NCBI GenBank assembly: GCA_973895155.1
Contig: OZ316898.1
Location: 13,206,001-13,270,000 of the forward strand
From: Marsupella aquatica
Lineage: Eukaryota > Marchantiophyta
Length of the DNA: 64,000 nucleotides
Direction: 5' to 3'
Below the pieces are notes generated by a model, which saw nothing but the letters and a program-made list of their open reading frames with translations, ran no database searches and was not told the DNA's origin. The position numbers and the translations under genes are program-made. Shown piece after piece: positions 1-10,952 of the stretch. Every line of letters begins with the position of its first letter. The first letter of the stretch is position 1.

Positions 1-36
1 CGGGCACAGGATTCTGCAAAATAACACGAGGGAATA

Positions 37-675
37 CTAATTGGGATCCATTGCAGGGATTCGTATTTGACCCAAGGAATTTGGTACTGAAGGAGACGAA
101 ATAGGTAATTCGCGTTCACCGTTTCTCAACATTCGAGTAGGGAATACCAAGTGTGGTATTTGACCCACCAAATTTGGCTCCGAGGCTGCCCCTCCCTGCA
201 ATTCCGGCACATTTGGACTCCTCATTCGCTCAAACTGTGATTGAACACTGGACACAGCTATCTTCACTCCCGGAGAACGAGACATTGGAAAAACCAACGG
301 AGATCTTTGGGCGGGCCTACATGGTAACGTTGTTCTTGGCATTAAAAACCGGGGCCTTCGCCTTTGAAGATCTGTCGGGGTTTGCGGTGAACCAAGTGTC
401 TCTGTCGTAGGAACTACATTAGGCTTCTTTACAAGTAGACGTCGTTTAAGAGGTTTACTTGGAGAGACATAGTATGAAATTGGAGCACCCACAACACTCC
501 TACAAGACTCTGAATCAGACTCTGATTTCTCAGATTCTGAGGAAAATGAAATCTCTGGCACTACTCTCTGTGAGGCTGGTAATTCATTCATCAAACGAGA
601 TGGAATAAATTTTCAAACAACATCTGGCGAAGATGCATCTAAACTGTAAATTGACTCATCACTTGAAGACGCCAT
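37..675 (-). pseudogene. Ser-rich N-terminal exon, probably of a transposase-type gene reading out of the window
   Basis: Reading from an ATG at 675 the protein begins MASSSDESIYSLDASSPDVV. It meets one in-frame TGA at about 613-615 and continues in the same frame to 37. It is rich in Ser, Pro and Arg with an acidic stretch (SSESEKSESDSES) and has no recognisable fold. The style matches the N-terminal part of the element C transposase gene (starting at 51,366, MAACYESDDYSDG), and a TATA box lies about 150 bp upstream. The gene points left, away from the transposase body at 1.8-3.6 kb. That would fit an inversion inside element A or the 5' end of another copy. Function is unknown; the relation to element C rests on composition and position only. 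Confidence 0.45.
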
Positions 676-825
676 AGAGAATCAAACAAGGGTTCTATAG
701 GAGTATGTATTCGTATCCAATAGAGAAAATTCAGATTACAGTATTCTATGAAAACAACTACTCAATACTGAACGAACCTCAAAGTAATCGCAAGAAATGA
801 AGATGAAAAACAGATGCGAGCTCTT

Positions 826-835
826 CCTTTTATAG
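826..835 (-). promoter_or_regulatory. TATA box (CTATAAAAGG) of the leftward Ser-rich gene
   Basis: On the minus strand the sequence reads CTATAAAAGG followed by a GA-rich leader, about 150 bp before the ATG at 675. Two further minus-strand promoters of element A (8726-8736 and 10787-10797) have the same layout, so the three genes may be co-expressed. Confidence 0.5.
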
Positions 836-1026
836 TTTTCGGGGGCATTGGACACGTGGCATTCCCTGATTGGTCCGTACGAGGGTTTTTTCACGTGAGA
901 GTCTGTCTTTTCAAAGAATGCTGAAATTTAAATTGTAGATTTTCAAGGAAGTCACCGTGGATCCCAGTTGGTCTTCAAACTGGAATATCAAGGTATGCGA
1001 TGCAAAAACTTCAAAATGTAGAGGTT

Positions 1027-1461
1027 GAATACTAGATGGGATCCATGGATCCCATCTGGTATTCATCCTCCTGTTTTCCCGATCAGTTTTTGGACTTGCG
1101 AAAAAAATGGGATCCATGGATATCAGTTGGTATTCATGTCGAAAGATCTCCTGATGCAAAGTTGCAAGTGGAAAACATTGAGGTTGAATACGATAGTGGA
1201 TACTTGGATCCCATCTCGTATTCATCATGCGTTATGGGCTAAAAAGTTTCCGGACATGTCGTCGGGTTAACTTAACTTACTATGTGGTTCGACTGTAGTC
1301 CGCGGTCAGTTTTTTGCAGTTTTCAATTTTACCGCAGTCAAAAATTCAAACATTTTTAACCCGAGGTTAAATGGAAGCGTCAAGAGAATGATTTGGTGTG
1401 GTTTTTGTCCATGTTCAATAGTTGAATCCAAAATGGGATACGCCGTATCCCATTTTCAGTT
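1027..1461. repeat. Element A palindrome cluster 1
   Basis: A 38-bp palindrome lies at 1027-1064, with 18-nt arms from GAATAC to GGATCC, a two-base AT centre and one mismatch. A damaged copy is centred near 1116, another lies at 1186-1223, and a GGGATAC/GTATCCC copy lies at 1424-1461. Centres are about 71 and 88 bp apart in the first three. They lie between the leftward promoter at 830 and the first recognisable transposase exon. Apart from these and a 20-bp tandem repeat, nothing else was recognised between 850 and 1800. Confidence 0.75.
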
Positions 1462-1752
1462 TGCCATTTTGATGGCGAAAATGAAATCTTGTGTTTTACT
1501 CATTTTGTTTGACGCTCGGATTTAGCTTTTAGAAGGATCACGTGAAAAGCATTGTTTTTCCAGGTTTTGGAATTTGCACTTTTTTAGATGAAGTGTATCG
1601 GAATTCTAGATTGTGACAATTCTGTGTTTTTTCATCGACAGTATCTCGATTTGAAATCCGATGTTGGATGCGATTTTGGATTCATCCTCAAAATAGCCTT
1701 TTTGATCTTAATTTTAGTGATTTTTTGCCGTTTTTTGCGAAATCAAAAACAC

Positions 1753-1807
1753 ACTTCTCGTTTGGTGGTCATACTTCTCGTTTGGTGGTCATACTTCTCG
1801 TTTGGTC
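1753..1807. repeat. 20-bp tandem repeat, 2.7 copies
   Basis: The unit ACTTCTCGTTTGGTGGTCAT is repeated twice exactly and once partially. It ends where similarity to the transposase exon (FCGPCTEFKAL) begins, so it may mark the deletion scar that removed the 5' part of the gene. Confidence 0.85.
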
Positions 1808-3584
1808 CGTCACTGTATTTTGTGGTCCATGTACCGAATTCAAGGCTCTTTGAGACAAAGCAACGACAGAAGAAGATAAAAGTAAGTTCACTGTAACCTT
1901 ACATTTGTGTCTAACTAAGATAGTGATAAGTTAGACACAATGATGAATAGGTAATTTATTGATTACGCATGATTGTATTATTGCAGGAAAGTATATCAAC
2001 GCTCTTATGGAGCATCGAAGAGTACAATCACTCGAGAGGATGAAGTTGGCAAAGCATCGAAAGAAATGCTATGATGAACCCAACAAGTATTTGGGTATTT
2101 GTATTGACGGTATGGATCAAAAGAAAACTGAGCTACCACATTTTATTCGATGTCCAAAGAACATGGATAAGAAATATTTCATCCCTATACATGTTGTGGG
2201 TTGTCTTATCTTTAATAGAAAGCTTGCAGCAAAAGTTTTTCTGACTTACCCCAACATCCACAATGATGCAAATGTCACCATTCATGTTATTCAAAATATT
2301 TTGAATACATGGGATGGGATACTGCCACGGGTATTATATTTTCAATTGGATAATACCACTAGGGAGAACAAGAATAAGTTCTTGATGGCTTATCTACACA
2401 TGTTGGTAGATTTAAAGGTTTTTGACAAGATAAAAGTTGGCTTTTTGTTCATTGGTCATACGCATGACCAAATAGATCAGATGTTTAGCAAGTTCTCATC
2501 TAGATTAAACAAGCATAAAGCATTTCGCTTAGATACTCTTGCGGATATTCTACAACGGGCATATTCTCCTCAAGCAGATGTAATTTTTGTGGATGAAGTT
2601 GCGGACTTAAGAAAATTTATGAATGAGACCGACCAACCAAATGACAACGGAGTTTCAGGTCGAGTTTTGAGAGATCTTAACCTCATAACTTTTCAAAGGC
2701 AATTCAGATTCAAGCGAGGCATTGTAGATGACAACGAAGTGACCATGTTTCATGGGAAACATCTATCTACAACCTCTGATTGGGGAGACGTGGTAGCATT
2801 TGTCAACTACATCCCCACTTCAAGAATGTGGGTTGCAGCATAGATGTCACTAAAGTCAGCAAAAGGTGTTGAACGGGATGATGATTTGATGGACTCAAAT
2901 GGTGCATTATTCATTCTGGTGAAATATCAAAAAGCAATTCAAGAGGGATTCAATTACTTTGATGATGAAGATAAACTATGGTGGATGACATTCTTTGAGA
3001 AGCAAAATGATGTTATCAAAAACCACTTAGAGGAGGGTGAGTGGTTATTTGAATGGGTTTGGTCACAACAAAATGAAAGGCGTGGACTTGGTGGTGTGTC
3101 AACAAATCAGATTTTGAAGTCCAAAGATGTTGACCCAACTCTAGTTGATAAAGTTGCAGGACCACAGAGTATTATGTACTCAGGTCCTCGGCGAAAGCAA
3201 CCTGAACTTGGGGATTTCAAAGATATGGAAGTGAACAACAAATGGTCAATGATATGCGTAGCAGCACACAAAGATCCAGAAGGCAAGTTATTTTGGATGG
3301 CAAAGGTGTCAAAGATTTTGACAAAAAGAGAAGACATTCCGGAAAGAATCAAAATCACGTGGTACACAACTGAGGCAAGTGCTGAGACTGCAATTGATGG
3401 AAAATATTTTCCAGAAAAAGATAATGTATCTAATAGACTTCGTCAAGATGAACTTGTTTTGTCGTCAACAGCGATATATGCATACAATTTTGCGCTTTTG
3501 ACAAATAACCAAATAACAGCAAAAACAAAGAAGATTATAGAGGCTGCTATTTTAGAGCGAGGTTCTGTATCTTCAGAAGATTGA
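1808..3584 (+). pseudogene. Element A transposase-like gene (DUF7869-type), 5'-truncated
   Basis: Two exons can be joined. The first ends at a GTAAGT donor at 1882 and keeps the piece FCGPCTEFKAL-stop-DKATTEEDK. The second runs from 1987 after a TTGCAG acceptor. The body has the RNase H-like signature shared with elements B and C: DGMDQKKT near 2107, LDNTTRENKN near 2344 and GHTHDQIDQMF near 2454, plausibly the catalytic acidic residues. I recall this arrangement from the DUF7869 family of putative transposases but could not check it. In-frame stops lie at 1851 (CGA to TGA, by comparison with C) and 2841-2843 (TAG). The N-terminal half present in element C (51,366-52,900) is missing here. The 3' end overlaps the convergent protease gene by about 140 bp. 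Confidence 0.7.
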
Positions 3585-4529
3585 GTTTCATTTACTATGT
3601 AGACTCTATCTCTGATCACCTTTTGCAGGTGACATGCTTGTGTGGGGTTGTACCAATCTCTTGTAAATAAAGACTCTGCGGATATAGATTTTGAATTATT
3701 CCATTGAACTCTAATTTGATCCATGTTGTGTAGGACAAATAAACCACAATCTGTGGTATTTGGTTGTTGTGGCACCTGAAAAAAACATGGTGTATTTTAG
3801 TATAATTCATAAATATGTTTTTCAATCCAAAAAGAATTAAAAATCAAATAAATCACATACCTTTGGATTCCATATCTCCATAACACCCAATGACACTTTT
3901 CCAAAAAATAGTTCTCATTCTATTGTGAAATATCTGCAAGTCATTGAAAGCGATTCCTTAGTCAGTAGCATTTATAATCACATGAATTAAATAATCTCAT
4001 TTGAAAAACAAATAGTAGAAGATAAAGTTAAGTCTTTCACCTTTTCAGTGCCGATTCAATTACACAAGTTTCATGTAGACCAGCAAGTAAGTCTAGATGA
4101 TACATTTGGATCAAAGATTGAGATCGATCCAAACATATGACAACCAAACTCCAATGGCCACTCATGTGAATTGGCATAAGAATAACCTCAATCTTGGAAA
4201 ATGGTGGCTTGTAATAAGCTCGCATTTTCTGTAAAGATTCTTTAATTAAGGGATTCATGTGTTGGTTCTTTTTCAATCCTTGAAACCATCCAAGGATAAA
4301 AAAAGGAGGATAACGTGTTTACCATTGGAGCAAGATCTCCCTGTTCTTCTATTTGGGACTCTGGGTAAAATTCCATAATTTCGTCACCCAAATATTGGTC
4401 GGGTTCAAGTTGTTCCAATGTTTCTTGATTGAGGAGATGACCAACAAAAGGATTGTGCAAAAATCTATGAAGAACACTTTTCAATTCAATAACCTCCTTT
4501 GATGGATCCTGCAAGGACATTATTGTCAC
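3443..4529 (-). CDS. Ulp1-like (C48) cysteine protease, element A cargo
   Basis: At least four exon pieces on the minus strand: 4529 to about 4318, about 4276-4040, 3933-3861 and 3775 to about 3443. The last two are bounded by TTGCAG/GGTATGTG and TTTCAG signals. The catalytic triad of the Ulp1/SENP family is visible: His in GHWSLVV (near 4155), Asp in MYHLDLL (near 4092) and Cys in TTDCGLFVL (near 3748), with the oxyanion Gln in VPQQ. Ulp1-like proteases remove SUMO-type modifiers in host cells and are frequent cargo of plant MULE and CACTA elements. The 3' end lies inside the last exon of the convergent transposase, and the true stop is uncertain. No such protease was found in elements B or C. 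Confidence 0.65.
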
Positions 4530-4590
4530 ATAAGAACATATAAATCTATTTCAATATTTCTGGAAGTTCATATACATTTTGGGGGAAATC

Positions 4591-7500
4591 TCAATTGCAG
4601 CAAACTAATCTCAAACTAATCTCTACACCTCGATCTGCTTCCTCTTCCTCCTGCTCCTCGTCTTCATCTGCATCATCATCATTCTTGGCCGTGGTTGTAA
4701 TGATGCAAGGTCCGGTGGTGAGAGTGCTTGTCATACCACCAATCGGTGGTTGTATCTCAAAACTCATCGGCCCTGTACCCTCCTCAATTGCTTCCTCATT
4801 CAAGTCCCATGATTCATCCAGCGTGACTAGTCGAGTCTGGATACAATCTATCTGTTGAGCACTCAACTCCACAGCTGTAACATGTCGCTGTGCCAACAAA
4901 GCCCCACACGAAGTGGACCCACTTCCGGCGCATAAATCAACAATCTAATCTCCTTCTTCACTAAAATGCTTGATGAACCAATCTGCAAGGGCTATCGGCT
5001 TTTGGTATGGATTCACTACGTCCCCTAAGGGTGTTACACATTTTTTGGTAACGCAAGGTACCTTGATGATGTTGATTCTTTTCTCATCATGCTCGAAATT
5101 GTACATTTCCTTGGTCCTGATACCACCTTCATTATAATATCCAATGGACCAGTTCTCAAACGCCCAAGCTAGCCTATTCCCGGAGGGGTGTGCATGTACA
5201 TTTGGCTTCTCCCAAATTCCTGCCTCAACTCCAGCGTTGCAAGTCTTTCCCAAAGCATTCAAAACGGAGACACTTTGTTGCAACGAATGAATAACAACAA
5301 ACCTCCACATAGGTGAAGTAGTCACCTCAGCAAAACATTTCACCATATCAATAATATCTTTCTCCGAAAATGGAACTTCATCATTCTCAGAGCCGACGAC
5401 ATTGAATCCATAAGGAATGTCGGCGATTGCAAGTGTGTAAGGCCGTTTCTCCAAGAACCTATCAAGCGCCCGGACATCTCCACAGTGGAGAGTATAGTTG
5501 ATAAAATTTCCATCAGAATTTTTCCAACAATGGTCGCTTGATTCCGCTTGAACAGTGTCAATGCCAATCCGACGATTATAATTCTCAATAGCTTCCTGAA
5601 CCATATTCTTAAAACTAGGGGAGATAACATCCGAACTAAGCTCCTCCTCTGCCGTCTCCTCGCCATCATTTGACACTTGAACCATTTTGTTCTTCTTCTT
5701 TGAGAAGGCTTTCAACTACAAAACATCAAGGCACCAGTCAGATTTAAATGATAAAACTATGCATTGAATACCAAGAGGGATACCGAGTATCCCATTCGGT
5801 ATCCGACTAAATAAATCCGGTGAATCATGCTTCTAACCCTCAAGCTCCAACTTGAATCCCAAATGGGATACGGGGTATCCCATTTCGGATTCCACCTAGG
5901 GAAAATAAAAGAAACAACGCTAACATAGCCAAAACCCGAGGTCAAATCCCAAACAGGATACGGGGTATCCCATTTCGGATTCCACCTAGGGAAAATCAAA
6001 GGAACAACTTGAATAGAGCCAAAATTGATTGTGAATCCCAAATGGGATACGCGTATCCAGTTTTGAATTCAACCTTTGAAAACACAAAATGAAAACATCC
6101 AATGCAAGCTGAATCAACTTACCACATCCGAGAGTTTGCCACTCCATCTTTCGAGCTCCACAGACTGCGTCTCCTTGGAAAACATCTGTTTACAAGTCGC
6201 CCAGTCTGGTTGGCCAGACAATTGCACAAATAGTTTACTAATCTTCACAAGCTTCTTGTAACTTTTGGCCTCTTTGGCCATCTGCTCTAGACTGATCATT
6301 CGATCCTTAACTCGAAGGAGAAGGGATTCCAAAAACTGGTCGTGCTCAATCCCTTGGATCGCTCTCCAAGGTGTCAACGCTAGCCCATTTGCTAGCTTGT
6401 TCAAAGGTTTCACAATGGGCACGGCCTTTCGCTTGGACCCTTTTTTCACTATTTTCACAGGGGATTTTTGTTTGTTCTGCCCTTTGATCTCAAATCTGTT
6501 CCACATGTCAAAGATCTGGTCTTGGAGGTCCCAAACTTTTCCAGATCTAAATGATATCTCGAAAAGTGGTTCGTGCTTCTTCAATGTTTTCCCAACCCTT
6601 GGAATGAAGCCATCAAGACACACCTCCGACGCACAGGCCTCTCTAGTCTCTTTCGTTTTTTGCATACCTCTGGCAATGAAGACCTTATGCATCGTTCAGT
6701 TTTGATTGATATTGTTCATCTTTTTCCGATACTCCTGGTCAATATTGTGTTGAATACTCAGTTTCTGGACGTCAGCCCTTGTAAGCCCTGCATAGACCCA
6801 AGCTTGAAGTTCGTTGAAGATTTCCCGACCATAAGCCTCAAACAATTCTCTCTTGGCTCGCGCTCCGTGATTACCCCCAATTACCCGGTATCTCCAGGTC
6901 GATGCCTTGGCCGGGTCCCAATCTTCAACGGACGGACAATCTTCAGGGATAACAAACAGCACAAATGGCGTCGTGAAATTTGTTGGATTCAGCTTCATCA
7001 AAGTCTTGATATTTTTGACATGCAAACGATCAACAGTCCAAACCAACGTGGAGTTCTCATCCTTCATGTTATCGACCAGGAGGAGGTTTGTTGTTTTCAG
7101 AATGACTATGGTCTTCTGAACTCTTTTTGTCTCCATTAATCGAGATACTTCTTCCCTTAGAACTAACGTCTCTTCACGTTGTAGGGCCGTAGTCAGTTCA
7201 TTCATTGAATCTTCCTTGCTCTCAACAATCATCGGACCCTTCCCCTTGGATGTGATGGATGGCCCACCTTGTGAAGTTGGAGGAATCTCACCTACCGATC
7301 TCAGAGGCGAAGGAGGAGCTGTTGACACTACTCTCTTTTGGATTTCTCGTTGATCCAACTTAGTCTTCTTTTTGGCAGGATCTTCTGAGACAGTGGCACC
7401 TGATCCTTCCCCAGATTTTCCAACAGATGTTGCTGGTGCTTTCTTCTTGTTCTTTGGCTCAAAAACTGCCTTCTCTTTTGTTGTGGTTGTCTCCGAATCC

Positions 7501-8081
7501 TCCACTGTCCCAGACGGATTAGTTGGCCTGTGTATCTTCAACTTCAATGGAGTTCTTTCCGGACCCTTAAAGTCTTCTCCAACCACTGAGCGATACGCAA
7601 TTTTGGTGAAGTCCCGCACCACCTTCCACGACGTTAAGGCATAATTCAAGCACCAAAATGAAAATGTATCCACATCAGGCACCTCCGCCACGAGCTGAGT
7701 GATCGAGTCCTCCGGAAATATATTCATGGAGACTCAATCAAGTTTCTCATAGTTTAGAACCAACACAAAGAAGGTCTTGTCAACACCAATGCAAAGAAAC
7801 ATTGGTACCAACTTAACTTTCTTGGTTTTTGTATCAACAATGTCCGCCTTGGCTGTGTCAATCACCAATCCTTGGTGGCAATGCTCTTTACCCTTCACGA
7901 CAATCAACCATAACGCTGGGCCTGAATATGCTCGATGAAGATCAAGCTCACGAGCATCATGCAAATACCACTTGTTCCTGAGGAATTTCTCCTCAACATA
8001 GAGATCCTTTTTCCAGATCTCATGGATGATGGCTTGTGGGGAAGAGCCAGAAGAACCCAAAGCACTTGACTTGTTCGACAT
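4591..8081 (-). pseudogene. Element A ParB-like / DNA methyltransferase fusion, decayed
   Basis: Exon 1 is 8081-6123 and exon 2 is 5715-4591. The intron 6122-5716 keeps phase, giving about 1,027 codons in one frame, interrupted by stops at 7734-7736 (TGA), 6693-6695 (TGA) and 4942-4944 (TAG where element C has TGG). Order of domains: an unidentified N-terminal region; a Ser/Lys-rich linker; a ParB/sulfiredoxin-like box (YRVIGGNHGARAKREL, near 6880); a helical region; then a beta-class N4/N6 DNA methylase with motif IV DIPYGF (near 5410) before motif I DLCAGSGS (near 4925), and an acidic tail. ParB-N4/N6 methylase fusions are known from bacteria and phages, so a prokaryotic origin is plausible. 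A leader intron (8604-8083) lies before the ATG at 8081. Both introns carry regularly spaced palindromes. Confidence 0.75.
5766..6070. repeat. Element A palindrome cluster 2, inside the methyltransferase intron
   Basis: Four 38-39 bp palindromes start at 5766, 5854, 5944 and 6033 (steps of 88, 90 and 89 bp). Their core is TGGGATACnnnGTATCCCA with outer arms GAATcC/GgATTC. All lie within intron 6122-5716. The spacers are 49-51 bp. Two share the sequence CACCTAGGGAAAAT; the others do not resemble each other. Confidence 0.85.
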
Positions 8082-8082
8082 C

Positions 8083-8736
8083 CTGCGTAGAACAAACCAC
8101 CTGTTAGAATTTCAAGCCTAATATGGTCCAATTAGGCAACAAGTCCATAATCCAATGTGTGAATGCGAGATGGGATACGCGGTATCCCTCTTCGTATCCA
8201 ACCGCTCATATTCCGGCTCTTTCAGAGAGAAAGCATGAAATCTTGGAGATGAATGCGAAGTGGGATACCACGTATCCCACTTCGTATCCAACCGCTCCTA
8301 TTCCGGCTCTTTCATAGAGAAAGCATGAAATCTTGGAGATGAATGCGAAGTGGGATACCGCGTATCCCACTTCCGATTCAACCCCTTAGTTGCGCTGAGA
8401 AATATGAAAAACTTTGAAGATTTGCATGTTGAATGCGAAGTGGGATACAGGGTATCCCACTTCGTATTCATCCCCAAATCTCAGTGCATTTTACTTCTCA
8501 AACAAGAATTTGGCCAAAGTGAATGCAAAGTGGGATACGCGGTATCCCACTTCGGATTCATCCTCCCACATTGTCTCAAAATGGAGTGTAGACTGTATTC
8601 TCACCTGGTGAAGGATTGTCTGCCGAGCGAATACGAATGTCTATAGAGATCGAGGATTTGGAAAGAGTGAGAGGTGGCGCAAGCGATAAGAAATGAGCGT
8701 ACCTTTTTTTTGGGGGGGGGGCACTCTTATTTATAC
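8083..8736 (-). promoter_or_regulatory. Promoter, leader exon and leader intron of the element A ParB-methyltransferase gene
   Basis: Read on the minus strand, GTATAAATAAG at 8736-8726 is a TATA box. A pyrimidine-rich leader follows to a CACCAG|GTGAG donor at 8605/8604. The acceptor CGCAG at 8087-8083 sits directly before the ATG at 8081. The layout matches the promoter and leader intron of the gene starting near 10,165. A half palindrome (8876-8905) lies upstream of the TATA box. Confidence 0.6.
8161..8559. repeat. Element A palindrome cluster 3, exact 90-bp period in the leader intron
   Basis: Five 39-bp palindromes start at 8161, 8251, 8341, 8431 and 8521, so the period is exactly 90 bp. 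The first two spacers are near-identical, but the next two are unrelated in sequence while all four are 51 bp long. The core is again TGGGATACnnnGTATCCCA, flanked by GAATGCGAAG/CTTCGTATcC. The set lies within the leader intron (8604-8083) of the ParB-methyltransferase gene. Confidence 0.9.
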
Positions 8737-8739
8737 TTT

Positions 8740-9360
8740 TTCCCCTCACTATGTAACAAGGGAGTTAGTTACTCGCAATAGTCGCATGAAATACTCGCGG
8801 CAAATCTAGTATGCGTTACGACCATTTCATTTTACTATGTTTGAAGAATGTTTTACGGAAAAATATAGTGGGGTAATCCGATATGGGATACCCTCATTCG
8901 GATGCTATTGGCAACAAGAAACTAAAGGTTTGGAAGCCAGCCAGGGCAATATGTTGAGAATCTGAGTTTGGCCCAAAGATGTGCCACAAAAGATAGTAAA
9001 TATTGATTCATGAAAAATATTTTTACAAGTAGCTCACCATGAGCACACCTAAACATGAATGATAGAACAGGAATCAAGCTAACCCTCAAGTTTGTCCATA
9101 TATTTCCACTAGGCTAGCTTGCTAATCTTTCTCTAGATTTACCCAGTCCCCTTGAAATCGACTTAGTTCTAATGTCGAAAACAAACCAAGGAAATCAATT
9201 GGGGGAAGATTCAAAATTTCCATCCTAAAAAAGTTTGCGAGATGAACATTCTAAAGTGGGTCTCCATGGGGAACGCTATCAAGCAATTCATTTAATCCCT
9301 CAAACTGGCTTCGTGCTAGTCGTAGGAGACCCCATACTCGTGTACAAACTACAAGATGGT
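8740..9360. other. Gene-poor stretch in element A
   Basis: Apart from a half palindrome at 8876-8905 (ATGGGATACCC with outer AATCCG/CGGATg), nothing coding or repetitive was recognised here. Confidence 0.6.
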
Positions 9361-9370
9361 TCCATTTTTT

Positions 9371-10165
9371 TTAGGAGGATCCCAGCCAAATCATTTCTTT
9401 TAGTCGGTTGAGTCTATCTTCAGCCGAGATCTTGGAAGAATCAAATTTGTCCTCAATGCAAGAAACTTTCAAAATTGGCCATATGAATGTTTCAACAATC
9501 TCATCAGGTTGTCCATCCAAAAGTAGTCCGGATTCTCTTCGGCCCTGTTTCTGCTCAATTTGTTTCTTCTTCTCTTTCTCAAATATGGTCGCTAACCTTG
9601 CGAAGACAAGGTTTTGAGGGACGGCCATTCCAAACCAGTTTGACAAAAAAAAAGAAATACCTGGAGTGATAGAGAAAATGGAGAAGTTCTCTTTTTGAAG
9701 AACCTACAAAACCGGGATCAAAAGATTCAATATATTACTTTATTTCTTTGATCAAAAGAAAAACATCATGTCTAATCTTTGTGAGCCAAGAATAATGAAC
9801 AAGACTCCAAATATTTGTGAGCCAAGAATAAAAAAGATTCAATGGGAAGAGTTAACCGAAGGATCTTCGTTCCAAATTTGACAACACAAGTATGCCAATC
9901 GATGATACTTGTTTTGATCATCACGACAATAATTACACGAAGAATCAACAGAATGCAGACAACCACTCAAATAAATTCTTGACCGAATTGGAACTCCTTG
10001 CTCATTCTTTTTGCAAAACTCAATTCGGAGCGGATTGAGACTATCTCGAGGATCTACGCCTCCCATCCAAAGCGCTCCTAATCCAATAGGAAGCACTTTG
10101 AGTTCAACTAATCTCTTATACAATCGACGGGCACGTTTTTCTCGGTTTTGAATCTGGACCGTCAT
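9371..10165 (-). CDS. Unidentified element A gene, at least two exon pieces
   Basis: From an ATG at 10,165 the protein begins MTVQIQNREKRARRLYKRL and continues to 9839. It contains a basic start and a Cys-containing segment (SGCLHSVDSSCNYCRDD). A second open piece at 9646-9371 (GMAVPQNLVFARLATIFEKEKKK) may be a later exon. No family was recognised. The gene has its own TATA promoter at 10,797-10,787 and an untranslated leader exon ending at a TAG|GTGAGTAA donor (10,671/10,670). Its leader intron runs to an acceptor at 10,284 and contains four palindromes. That gene structure mirrors the ParB-methyltransferase gene, so it is probably another part of the element's own program rather than captured host DNA. 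Confidence 0.4.
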
Positions 10166-10341
10166 TGAACTCACGGTTGAAAATGTAAGTCTCAAAGAAA
10201 GCTAAAGCTTTAATAGTTCGTCACTCCAAAATGGCAGGCTCGAAGGAAGCAAGAGCTTCTATCAAAGTTGATCAGAACCTAGCCTGCAAAACCATTGTCA
10301 ATACTTGAGATATCTTTTGCCATCGCAAAAAAGTTATTGCT

Positions 10342-10636
10342 GAATACCCGAAGGGATACGCCGTATCCCACTTTGCATTCAAACTTCGCCTTTTGGACCT
10401 AACCTGATTGATATTTAGAGGTTGAATACCATATGGGATACCAGGTATCCCACTTTGCATTCAACATTGAAATTTCCTGCATTTTTCAACCAAGAGCTTC
10501 TTATGTAGAGGTTGGATGCGAAGTGGGATACCCGACACTTGGCATCCAACCTCTTTTTCTCATGTTTCGTTATGCCATAACTGGATTTTTCAAGATTGAA
10601 TCCCAAATCGGATACGCCGTATCCCATTTGGGATTC
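10342..10636. repeat. Element A palindrome cluster 4, in the leader intron of the unidentified gene
   Basis: Palindromes start at 10342, 10424, 10514 and 10598 (steps of 82, 90 and 84 bp). The third is shorter, with GGATGC/GCATCC arms and a degraded core. All four lie within intron 10,670-10,284. Confidence 0.85.
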
Positions 10637-10786
10637 ATCCTCATGATTTCCAAAAAGATATATTACTCACCTATTTTTGTAGTCTGACTTGGGGGATACG
10701 AATATGCATACAGAGTGTGGATTCGTCGGGAGCAAGCGAATGCGGGAGCAAGAGGAAATGAGACAAAAAAATTGAGTCGGGACTCT

Positions 10787-10797
10787 CCTATTTATAG
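10787..10797 (-). promoter_or_regulatory. TATA box (CTATAAATAGG) of the unidentified element A gene
   Basis: Minus-strand TATA box followed by a leader with CTCATTTCCTCTTGCTCCCG. This resembles the leader CTCATTTCTTATCGCTTGCG after the ParB-methyltransferase TATA box, so the two promoters look paralogous. Confidence 0.6.
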
Positions 10798-10952
10798 TTT
10801 CCCCCCGACCATGGTCAGTTTCTAACCATAGTTTCGTCATAGTTGATTAAAAGTGACCATTAAAAGGAATTCTCTAGGAATATTCTTGATGGGTAAACCG
10901 TACTCACCCCTTTTACTGCGTTTGTTGGTTTTTTTTTTTGAAAACTACGGTG

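Noticed and set aside
8161-8559. CRISPR-like array (regular palindromic repeats with spacers)
   Set aside because: The geometry is similar, but there are only five units, two spacers are duplicates, the set lies in a plant-type intron and the repeats are long full palindromes. No cas-like gene is present.
8123-8646. Open frames with repeated WDTRYPTS-type peptides
   Set aside because: They read through the palindrome array in a predicted intron and have no independent coding signal.
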